Source of the DNA: Streptococcaceae bacterium
GTDB lineage: Bacteria > Bacillota > Bacilli > Lactobacillales > Streptococcaceae
Assembly (NCBI GenBank): GCA_031259195.1
Contig: JAIRLR010000142.1
Span: 1-5,786, forward strand
Reading direction: 5' to 3'
Length of the DNA: 5,786 bases
The notes beneath the pieces were generated by a model, which was not told where the DNA came from, ran no database searches, and saw only the letters and a list, made by a program, of their open reading frames with translations. Within the stretch, counting starts at the first letter, position 1. Every line of letters begins with the position of its first letter. Shown here piece by piece: positions 1 to 5,132 of the stretch. The translations under genes and the position numbers were made by a program.

Positions 1-2
1 AA

Positions 3-62
3 AAGATGTTTAAAGCTGCTTTAAACCCAAGCAGACTTTTAGAGATTATCTTTAAAAAGTAA
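3..62 (+). CDS. Possible C-terminal end of an upstream protein (partial)
   Basis: Only one forward frame is open across the left edge. It reads KMFKAALNPSRLLEIIFKK and stops at TAA (60-62). The other two forward frames hit stops within the first 24 bases. The peptide has a plausible amphipathic, lysine-ended C-terminus, but 19 residues are too few to assign a family. An imperfect hairpin followed by a T-run starts right after the stop, as expected at a gene end. It could equally be chance, since a 20-codon open frame is not significant. Confidence 0.35.
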   Translation, partial: KMFKAALNPSRLLEIIFKK

Positions 63-105
63 TCAATGATTTGGGCCGGGAAGTAGCACGGTAATTGAGG
101 TTTTT
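63..105 (+). terminator. Weak candidate terminator after the partial upstream gene
   Basis: TCAAT (63-67) pairs with ATTGA (93-97). An inner CCG/CGG pairing sits within it, and GG plus TTTTT (101-105) follows. The stem is short and interrupted, so this is a weak call. It is supported mainly by lying directly after the TAA at 60-62. Confidence 0.25.
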
Positions 106-163
106 ACTTTTGGAACAAAATTTCGTTGTGTATAGAGAAAAGTAAGTACCAAGTATAAGGTAC
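105..163 (+). other. Run of small inverted repeats in non-coding DNA
   Basis: TACTTTT (105-111) is perfectly complementary to AAAAGTA (138-144). Immediately afterwards GTACC (146-150) pairs with GGTAC (159-163) across an 8-base loop. Both are short, but they lie back to back just ahead of the 94-codon ORF and could form a structured leader. I recognise no riboswitch or T-box consensus here. Confidence 0.3.
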
Positions 164-172
164 GCGAAACAA

Positions 173-457
173 GTGGAAAGTAAATGCTGTCGCCCTGGAG
201 GTACAAGGGAGTTAATCATTCCTACTCATAACATAAAAGGTTATGGATATTTATTCACAAGTCTTGATGGAGAGAAGCAAGTATTTTGGAGTCTAAATTA
301 TTGTACTGATTTAGGAATTTCAAAATATGTCTTTACTCCTTGGGAAAAGGTACAAAAAAGACAAATATTTGGAACTAGAACTACAGGTGATAGCGGTGCT
401 TTTGGTTTCGGTAAAATAAAATTCGGTGTAAATCGAAATCGAGTAGATCATGGATAA
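173..457 (+). CDS. Unrecognised 94-aa hypothetical protein
   Basis: I do not recognise this product. The frame runs from a GTG at 173 (the frame itself is open from 146) to TAA at 455-457. The start is doubtful because only a weak AAGG (157-160) lies upstream, 12 bases away. The predicted protein begins MESKCCRPGG, has Cys at 5, 6 and 44 and Trp at 39 and 57, and is rich in Gly and aromatic residues from residue 22 on (GYGYLF, later GAFGFGKIKFG). It has no signal peptide or membrane segment. Codon use in the middle looks like ordinary A+T-rich coding sequence. The absence of an SD and the Cys-Cys-Arg-Pro start suggest the true N-terminus may be lost, so this could be a decayed fragment, for example of a secreted peptide. 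A strong hairpin begins 25 bases after the stop. Confidence 0.4.
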   Translation: MESKCCRPGGTRELIIPTHNIKGYGYLFTSLDGEKQVFWSLNYCTDLGISKYVFTPWEKVQKRQIFGTRTTGDSGAFGFGKIKFGVNRNRVDHG

Positions 458-481
458 CTTTAATTTATTTTCCCCATCCCC

Positions 482-518
482 ACCGTCGTGTATGGATCCC
501 GGATCTGTACACGGCGGT
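482..518 (+). repeat. Very strong 17-bp hairpin, locally GC-rich
   Basis: Positions 482-498 pair with 502-518 around a 3-base CCG loop. All 17 positions pair as RNA, three of them as G-U (486/514, 493/507, 494/506). The outer half is GC-rich, in contrast with the A+T-rich surroundings. It lies 25 bases beyond the 94-codon ORF, which suits a transcript end, but GGTTTAGTTG follows rather than a U-tract, so it is not a classical intrinsic terminator. It could be an RNA-stabilising element or one end of a decayed mobile element. Confidence 0.75.
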
Positions 519-589
519 TTAGTTGTGTGCCTTGTATTAACGAGAGCTTGGCGGTGTAAGTTTGCTACAAAACAAAACCACGTGGAACT

Positions 590-721
590 TATATTCCTTT
601 AAATTGAAAATACGGTTTTTTTAAAGAGACTTGGAAGGATATTTCCTTGAGCATGAGAAGCCGTATTAACGACAATTTTCAGCTTTTTACAAAACCCGCA
701 TTTTCAATTTAGAGGAGTATA
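590..721 (+). promoter_or_regulatory. Long imperfect RNA stem upstream of tpiA enclosing an SD-like site
   Basis: Positions 590-611 pair with 700-721 over 22 bp with two G-U pairs. The core, AAATTGAAAAT (601-611) with ATTTTCAATTT (700-710), is perfect. The right arm contains AGAGGAG (711-717), the best Shine-Dalgarno-like sequence ahead of tpiA. Inside lies a second stem, AATACGG (609-615 and onward) with CCGTATT (661-667), roughly 11 bp with wobbles and overlapping the outer arm by a few bases. It is capped by an AAGGA/TCCTT mini-hairpin (635-648). ATTTTCA at 675-681 can compete for 605-611. This resembles a leader with alternative pairings, but no known riboswitch family is recognisable and function is inferred only from structure. 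Confidence 0.45.
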
Positions 722-777
722 TTAAAAAAAGAGAAGTTGACAGGTTTTTAGAAAATAAAAAGAAAAGAGTGAGAAAG

Positions 778-1539
778 ATGATAAGAAAACCGATTATTGC
801 AGGAAATTGGAAGATGAATTTAACATTGAATGAAGCGCAAGCTTTTGTTGATGAGGTTAAAAGAAAAATTCCTGCAAACAATCAAGTGGACACGGTGATT
901 GCCTCACCTGCCCTGTTTTTAGCAACATTGGCAAAAGAGCGTAAAGGAAGTGATTTGAAGCTTTCTGCGCAAAATTCTTATTGGAAAAATGCAGGTGCGT
1001 TCACAGGGGAGAATTCTCCGGCAGCGATCGCAGATTTAGGGGTGGAATATGTTATTATCGGACATTCGGAGCGTCGTGAGTATTTCCATGAAACGAACGA
1101 AGAAATTAATCAAAAAGCTAAAGCAATTATTGCCAATGGTTTAATTCCGATTATTTGTTGCGGTGAGTCTTTAGAAACTTTTGAAACTGGAAAAACAGCT
1201 GAGTGGGTAGGAGGTCAGATCACTACTGCATTGAAGGACTTAACAGCTAAGCAGGTGGAAAACCTTGTGATTGCTTATGAACCGATTTGGGCAATTGGCA
1301 CTGGTAAGTCTGCAACTGCAGAAATTGCGGATAACACTTGTAAAGTGGTTCGGACAACGGCTGAAAAGTTATATAGCAAAGAAGTAGCTGAAAAGGTTCG
1401 TATTCAATATGGCGGTTCGGTAAAACCGGAGAATATTGCCGAATATATGGCAAAAGAAAATGTAGATGGGGCGTTAGTGGGCGGTGCATCGCTGAAACCA
1501 GCCTCTTTCTTAGCTTTACTTGATTTTATAAAACAATAA
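778..1539 (+). CDS. tpiA: Triosephosphate isomerase
   Basis: Cytoplasmic TIM-barrel enzyme of glycolysis and gluconeogenesis that interconverts dihydroxyacetone phosphate and glyceraldehyde 3-phosphate. From the ATG at 778 it is 253 aa, the normal family length, beginning [14 protein letters not shown] with active-site Asn10 and Lys12. The electrophile His96 is in IIGHSERR, and the catalytic base Glu168 is in [11 protein letters not shown], which runs into flexible loop 6 (about 169-179). The phosphate-binding segments are YGGSV (211-215) and GALVGGASL (231-239). A GTG at 769 in the same frame would add only three residues. ATG 778 fits the family N-terminus better, although the SD is weak (GAG/GAGAAAG directly upstream), while the strong AGAGGAG is about 60 bases away. 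In many Bacillota tpiA sits in a gap-pgk-tpiA-eno cluster, but here it is followed by a long gap and asnB. Confidence 0.97.
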   Translation: MIRKPIIAGNWKMNLTLNEAQAFVDEVKRKIPANNQVDTVIASPALFLATLAKERKGSDLKLSAQNSYWKNAGAFTGENSPAAIADLGVEYVIIGHSERREYFHETNEEINQKAKAIIANGLIPIICCGESLETFETGKTAEWVGGQITTALKDLTAKQVENLVIAYEPIWAIGTGKSATAEIADNTCKVVRTTAEKLYSKEVAEKVRIQYGGSVKPENIAEYMAKENVDGALVGGASLKPASFLALLDFIKQ

Positions 1540-1615
1540 TTTATGACGGGGATGGTTCTTAACAGGCTCTAAGGCATTTTTTCTAAGCAACGACAAAAGA
1601 TAATTCAGTAAATTT

Positions 1616-1639
1616 AAAATTTAGCCAATACTAAATTTT
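1616..1639 (+). terminator. A+T-rich hairpin after tpiA, possible terminator
   Basis: AAAATTTAG (1616-1624) and CTAAATTTT (1631-1639) form a perfect 9-bp stem with a 6-base loop. The right arm ends in TTTT, as does the left arm on the opposite strand. It lies about 75 bases after the tpiA stop in the tpiA-asnB gap. The stem is mostly A-T and no longer U-run follows, so it would be an inefficient terminator at best. Confidence 0.35.
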
Positions 1640-1684
1640 CAAATAGTGGTTTTGGTCTCCACACTTTTACTTTAATGCCATCAA

Positions 1685-1702
1685 TTACATATTTTTATGT
1701 AA
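1685..1702. promoter_or_regulatory. Perfect palindrome upstream of the asnB promoter, candidate operator
   Basis: TTACATA (1685-1691) and TATGTAA (1696-1702) are perfect inverted repeats separated by TTTT. The palindrome ends 5 bases before the candidate -35 box and 78 bases before the asnB start, a common position for a regulator site. I cannot match it to a named regulator. A+T-rich DNA produces such palindromes by chance fairly often. Confidence 0.35.
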
Positions 1703-1707
1703 ACAAA

Positions 1708-1736
1708 TTGTAAAGTGCATTAATTTATGATATTTT
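1708..1736 (+). promoter_or_regulatory. Candidate asnB promoter
   Basis: TTGTAA (1708-1713), a 17-base spacer and TATTTT (1731-1736) resemble a sigma-A promoter. An alternative -10, TATGAT (1726-1731), matches the consensus better but lacks a properly spaced -35. Transcription would start about 35 bases before the asnB ATG. Confidence 0.4.
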
Positions 1737-1779
1737 TTAAAAATCCATAAAAGTTTTAACTTTTGAAAGGAATAAGCGT

Positions 1780-3363
1780 ATGTGCGGATTTGTATTTTCA
1801 AGTAATATCGATTTAAAGGAAACATTTACAGATAATTTTGAAAAAATAGCTCATCGTGGCCCAGATGATGCTGAGATTATTACAACCGATCACTCTCTTT
1901 GGGGATTTCATCGACTTGCAATTATGGATTTAACAACTGCTGGCAATCAGCCATTTATCCATAACGACAAAGAACTTATGTGTAATGGCGAAATTTATAA
2001 TTCCGAAAATTTAAGAAAATTTTTAGAACCTAACTATGCTTTTCATTCTACTAGTGACTGCGAAGTGTTACTGCCATTATTTGAACGAGTAGGCATTGAG
2101 TCAATGGTGCGAATACTTGATGCGGAGTTTGCTTTTGTTGTTTCTGATAATACTACAGGCAAAATTTGGGCTGCACGTGATCCTTTTGGCATTCGTCCGT
2201 TATTTTACGGCTATGATAAAAAAGATAGTAGAATTGCTTTTGCCAGTGAAGCAAAAGGTTTAATTGCTTGGTGCGAAAAAATTGCGCCCTTCCCTCCCGG
2301 TCATTACTATGCGGATGGGGAGTTTCATCTTTTCAATGATGTTGGCGATGCAAAGTTAATGACCGAACAGCCTCTTGATACTCTTTGTGAAGGAATACGT
2401 TGGCGTTTGGAGCGAGCTGTTATTAAACGACTACACTCTGATGCACCTATGGGCTTTTTACTAAGCGGCGGTTTGGACTCTTCTTTAGTGTGTGCCATTG
2501 CTCAAAAACATCTTGATAAGCCAATTGAAACCTTTGCGATCGGGATGGAAAATGATCCGATTGATTTGAAATATGCTAAAAAGGTTGCCGATTTTCTAGG
2601 CACTCATTATCATGAAGTGACCATGAGCAAAAAAGATGTGCTCAAAGCAGTGGAAAATGTTATCTATCATCTAGAAACATGGGATATTACAACTATTCGC
2701 GCCAGTATTGGGATGTATTTAGTTGCCAAATATATTCATGAAAAAACTGATATCAAAACACTTTTAACTGGTGAAGTGTCTGACGAGATGTTTGGTTATA
2801 AATATACTGATTTTGCGCTTAACGCTGCTGCTTTTCAAAAGGAAGCTCAAAAACGTGTGCGCGAACTTTATATGTATGATGTCTTGCGAGCTGATCGCAC
2901 TCTTGCGGCCAACTCTTTAGAGGCGCGCGTGCCTTTTGCTGATTTAGACTTTGCAAATTATGTGATGAGCATTAATCCTGCCAGAAAAATGAACACTTAC
3001 AGCAAAGGAAAGTATCTACTGCGACATGCTTTTGATACAGAAAACTATCTTCCACATGATATTCTCTTCCGCGAAAAAGCGGCTTTCAGTGATGCAGTGG
3101 GACACTCGATGGTCGACTACTTAAAAGAGTATGCAGAAAAACTATATTCAGACTCAGATCTATTGCAAGCAAGGGAAAAATACCCTACACATACACCTTT
3201 TACTAAAGAATCTTTATGGTATCGCGATCTTTTTGAAAAATTTTATGCAAGCAATGATAGTTGGATAACTGACTTTTGGATGCCAAATAAAGGATGGGTT
3301 GGCGTAGATGTTAATGATCCAAGTGCTCGTGTTTTAAAAAATTATGGAGATAGCGGAAAATAG
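1780..3363 (+). CDS. asnB: Asparagine synthetase B, glutamine-hydrolysing
   Basis: Makes asparagine from aspartate, glutamine and ATP in the cytoplasm. The 527-aa protein has the two AsnB domains. The N-terminal class II glutaminase has Cys2 as nucleophile (after Met removal), HRGPD at 25-29, Arg45 in FHRLAIMD, NGE at 69-71 and Asp93 in SDCE, the usual glutamine-binding set. The C-terminal synthetase has the pyrophosphatase loop SGGLDSS at 229-235 and the motif GEVSDE at 331-336. The length and a tail ending DPSARVLKNYGDSGK follow the E. coli AsnB layout rather than the longer Bacillus AsnO types. The ATG at 1780 is fixed by the need for Met-Cys at the N-terminus; GAAAGG (1765-1770) is 9 bases upstream. 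It is preceded by its own promoter candidate and followed by a terminator, so it is probably monocistronic. Oddity: the usual second Gly of GEGSDE is Val333. Confidence 0.95.
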   Translation: MCGFVFSSNIDLKETFTDNFEKIAHRGPDDAEIITTDHSLWGFHRLAIMDLTTAGNQPFIHNDKELMCNGEIYNSENLRKFLEPNYAFHSTSDCEVLLPLFERVGIESMVRILDAEFAFVVSDNTTGKIWAARDPFGIRPLFYGYDKKDSRIAFASEAKGLIAWCEKIAPFPPGHYYADGEFHLFNDVGDAKLMTEQPLDTLCEGIRWRLERAVIKRLHSDAPMGFLLSGGLDSSLVCAIAQKHLDKPIETFAIGMENDPIDLKYAKKVADFLGTHYHEVTMSKKDVLKAVENVIYHLETWDITTIRASIGMYLVAKYIHEKTDIKTLLTGEVSDEMFGYKYTDFALNAAAFQKEAQKRVRELYMYDVLRADRTLAANSLEARVPFADLDFANYVMSINPARKMNTYSKGKYLLRHAFDTENYLPHDILFREKAAFSDAVGHSMVDYLKEYAEKLYSDSDLLQAREKYPTHTPFTKESLWYRDLFEKFYASNDSWITDFWMPNKGWVGVDVNDPSARVLKNYGDSGK

Positions 3364-3366
3364 AGA

Positions 3367-3394
3367 TCAAAAATCTCACAAGCTCGATTTTTGA
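3367..3394 (+). terminator. Intrinsic terminator of asnB
   Basis: TCAAAAATC (3367-3375) and GATTTTTGA (3386-3394) form a perfect 9-bp stem with a 10-base loop beginning 4 bases after the asnB stop. The right arm supplies TTTTT, and a T-rich stretch (TTAAATTTTATTT) follows. A smaller hairpin, GAGAT/ATCTC (3363-3377), competes with it. Confidence 0.6.
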
Positions 3395-3419
3395 CTTAAA
3401 TTTTATTTGGATTGATAAT
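3391..3419 (+). promoter_or_regulatory. Strong sigma-A-like promoter for the SpxH-like gene
   Basis: TTGACT (3391-3396), a 17-base spacer and GATAAT (3414-3419) each match five of six consensus positions at ideal spacing. The predicted start is about 35-40 bases before the TTG start codon. The -35 box overlaps the right arm of the asnB terminator, so the two transcription units abut very tightly. Confidence 0.65.
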
Positions 3420-3448
3420 GTAGTAAAAGACCAACTGTTTTAAATATT

Positions 3449-3456
3449 GGGGGGAG
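3449..3456 (+). promoter_or_regulatory. Strong ribosome binding site that decides a TTG start
   Basis: GGGGGGAG lies 6 bases before TTG at 3463. The next in-frame ATG codons, around codon 18, have no comparable SD and would delete the first strand and the CXXC-equivalent segment, so the TTG is the likely start. Confidence 0.75.
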
Positions 3457-3462
3457 ATTATT

Positions 3463-4125
3463 TTGTTTGAAATTAATTTATTTATAAATCCGTTAAGTAA
3501 GTTTTGCTTTGAAATGGAAAAAAAGCTTATGAAGCTAGCAGAAAAAAGAAAACAGATTTTTCGTATTCGTTTTATTCCAATCATCAGTCTAAAAAAGATA
3601 GAGCATATTATTTATACTTGTTTCAAGTATATGACTTCACCAGAAGAGAGACAGAGAATCTTTAAAAATATTTACTCTGCTATCTTAGATGTAAAAACAG
3701 CTTCACTTCAAGGACAGAAGAAAGGGCAAAATTTCTTAATAAACTTTCAACAAAAAATCATCCAAGAAAAACAAAGAGACTACTCAACAAATCTAGCAAA
3801 GGAATTAGCAACCTCCTCTCAAGTGGATATCGAAATGTTTTTAGAAGATCGTCAGTCCCTTTCCGTAAAAAATGCTTTTTATCGCGATCAGCAAAAAGTT
3901 AAAGATCTGCATCTTAAATCTTTACCTGCAGCCCTGATTTTTGACTTTAACAGCAATGAAGATGGGGTAATTATTGAAAATTATCTTCCGGAAGTTTTAA
4001 ATCTCTTATCTCAAAAAAACATCGCCTCAATGGAGCAATTATTTGATGCATTAATTTATAAATATGACATCGTTTTGGAAAATAAACCAGACTTTAAACA
4101 CAGATTTACAGATTTAACCTGTTAA
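3463..4125 (+). CDS. SpxH (YjbH)-like DsbA-family protein, putative ClpXP adaptor
   Basis: A 220-aa cytoplasmic protein with no signal peptide, starting at TTG behind a strong SD. It opens with a thioredoxin-like strand and turn, MFEINLFINPLSKFC. The segment S12-K-F-C15 stands where DsbA-type proteins have CXXC, so only one cysteine remains. A helical middle region (about 60-140) contains GQKKGQNFL and VDIEMFLEDRQS. The closing thioredoxin part has FYRDQQKVKDLHLKSLPAALIF with the cis-Pro equivalent at Pro155. This layout matches the short DsbA-family proteins of Lactobacillales related to SpxH/YjbH, which in Bacillus and staphylococci present Spx to ClpXP for degradation. Family membership is from remembered patterns; the adaptor role is inferred and strengthened by clpX lying two genes downstream. 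Alternatively it is a DsbA-like protein with some other, non-redox role. It has its own promoter and may read into the AKR gene 59 bases on. Confidence 0.7.
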   Translation: MFEINLFINPLSKFCFEMEKKLMKLAEKRKQIFRIRFIPIISLKKIEHIIYTCFKYMTSPEERQRIFKNIYSAILDVKTASLQGQKKGQNFLINFQQKIIQEKQRDYSTNLAKELATSSQVDIEMFLEDRQSLSVKNAFYRDQQKVKDLHLKSLPAALIFDFNSNEDGVIIENYLPEVLNLLSQKNIASMEQLFDALIYKYDIVLENKPDFKHRFTDLTC

Positions 4126-4184
4126 CTTGTCTGTCTATTGATGAACCCTGTTTACCAATAAAAGCAAAAAAGTAAGTGATTTAT

Positions 4185-5027
4185 ATGAATTTAGCAAAAA
4201 CATATAAACTAGCAAATGGCATTGAAATCCCTGTGATTGGTTTTGGAACCTGGCAAGCTCCTGATGGAGATATTGCGGAAAATGTTGTTGAAATCGCTTT
4301 AAGAAACGGTTACCGACATATCGACACTGCTACTGTCTATGGAAATGAAAAGTCAGCAGGTCGTGGAATTAAAAAATCAGAGGTTCCACGAGAAGAAATT
4401 TTTTTAACAACAAAGCTTTGGAATGATGTGTTAACGTACGAAGATGCAAAACATGCGATTCAGACATCTTTGAAAAAATTAGCTGTTGATTATTTGGATC
4501 TATATCTGATTCACTGGCCCAACCCAAAAGAAATCAGGCCAAATTGGGAAGTCCGCAACGCTGAAGTTTGGAAGGCAATGGAAGAAGCTCAAAAGGCTGG
4601 ACTTATTCGCGCCATTGGTATTTCTAATTTTCATCCGCATCATATCGAAGTTTTGCTAAAAACGGCAAAAATCCATCCTCAAGTTAACCAAATTTTTGTG
4701 AATCCTAGTGATCAACAGCTAGAAATTGTTCGCTACAATAAAAAGCATAATATTTTAACTGAAGCTTACTCACCGCTTGGCACGGGGAATATTTTTAAAA
4801 TAGAAGAGCTAAAAACGCTAGCAGAAAAATATCAAAAATCTATTGCTCAAATAGTTCTTCGCTGGAGCTTACAAAAAGGCTATCTGCCGCTACCAAAATC
4901 CGTTCATAAAGAAAGAATTATTGAAAACATTCAACTTTTTGATTTTGCTCTAACAGATAAGGACGTTGCTTTTATTGATGGATTACATGGTGTAGCAGGC
5001 TTAGCTAGAAATCCTGATAGAATATAA
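4185..5027 (+). CDS. Aldo/keto reductase (2,5-diketo-D-gluconate reductase-like)
   Basis: An NADPH-dependent cytoplasmic reductase of aldehydes and ketones with a TIM-barrel fold; the physiological substrate cannot be read from sequence. The 280-aa protein starts KLANGIEIPVIGFGTWQ. It carries the full catalytic tetrad: Asp47 and Tyr52 (HIDTATVYGNE), Lys77 (LTTKLW) and His110 (LIHWP). The family segments IGISNFHPHHIEVLL and EAYSPLGTG are present, and the NADPH-phosphate site is PKSVHKERI (237-245). ATG 4185 fits the family N-terminus. A GTG at 4176 would add MIY; neither start has a good SD (AAGTAAGTG at 4170-4178 is the best). It lies 59 bases after the SpxH-like gene with no clear terminator between, so co-transcription is likely. 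In the relatives the related enzymes reduce methylglyoxal or sugar-derived carbonyls, a reasonable stress-linked role here. Confidence 0.92.
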   Translation: MNLAKTYKLANGIEIPVIGFGTWQAPDGDIAENVVEIALRNGYRHIDTATVYGNEKSAGRGIKKSEVPREEIFLTTKLWNDVLTYEDAKHAIQTSLKKLAVDYLDLYLIHWPNPKEIRPNWEVRNAEVWKAMEEAQKAGLIRAIGISNFHPHHIEVLLKTAKIHPQVNQIFVNPSDQQLEIVRYNKKHNILTEAYSPLGTGNIFKIEELKTLAEKYQKSIAQIVLRWSLQKGYLPLPKSVHKERIIENIQLFDFALTDKDVAFIDGLHGVAGLARNPDRI

Positions 5028-5064
5028 CGTTATTATTCTTCATGTTGAAAACAAAGCATGAAAG

Positions 5065-5095
5065 TTGGCTTTGACCAGTAGCTATGTGATAGAAT
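5065..5095 (+). promoter_or_regulatory. Candidate clpX promoter with extended -10
   Basis: An extended -10, TGATAGAAT (5087-5095), matches TGnTATAAT except at one position. TTGGCT (5065-5070) lies 19 bases upstream as a loose -35. An alternative pairing is TTGACC (5071-5076) with TATTAC (5095-5100) at an 18-base spacing. Either gives a leader of about 30 bases ahead of clpX. I see no convincing CtsR or HrcA (CIRCE) site. Confidence 0.5.
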
Positions 5096-5118
5096 ATTAC
5101 TCAGTTAGTGGTAAAAAC

Positions 5119-5124
5119 AGGGGG
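5119..5124 (+). promoter_or_regulatory. Ribosome binding site of clpX
   Basis: AGGGGG is 8 bases before the ATG at 5133. A nearer ATG at 5126 is in another frame and too close to the SD, so the SD supports the 5133 start. Confidence 0.7.
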
Positions 5125-5132
5125 CATGAAAA

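Noticed and set aside
492..602. 36-codon ORF starting at ATG 492
   Set aside because: It begins inside the strong hairpin, has no SD, and its translation looks non-protein-like.
63..720. Group II intron, retron or riboswitch
   Set aside because: The hairpins suggested a structured RNA, but there is no reverse transcriptase, no domain V with its AGC triad and GNRA loop, no T-box sequence and no known aptamer consensus.
737..765. TTGACA at 737 as the tpiA promoter
   Set aside because: The -35 hexamer is perfect, but the region 17-18 bases downstream is AAGAAA with no -10 likeness, and transcription would begin at or after the start codon.
687..881. 64-codon minus-strand ORF across the start of tpiA
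   Set aside because: It is the complement of A-rich sequence and the tpiA N-terminus; its hydrophobic, Phe/Leu-rich product is a typical shadow of A-rich coding DNA.
1247..1489. 80-codon minus-strand ORF inside tpiA
   Set aside because: Fully antisense to conserved TpiA catalytic segments, with no SD or recognisable domain.
3396..3584. 62-codon minus-strand ORF over the SpxH-like gene start
   Set aside because: Overlaps a promoter, a strong RBS and the start of a better-supported gene; its low-complexity content reflects A+T-rich sequence.
5039..5062. TTCATG/CATGAA hairpin after the AKR gene as a terminator
   Set aside because: Only 6 bp with a 12-base loop and no T-run afterwards; too weak to annotate.
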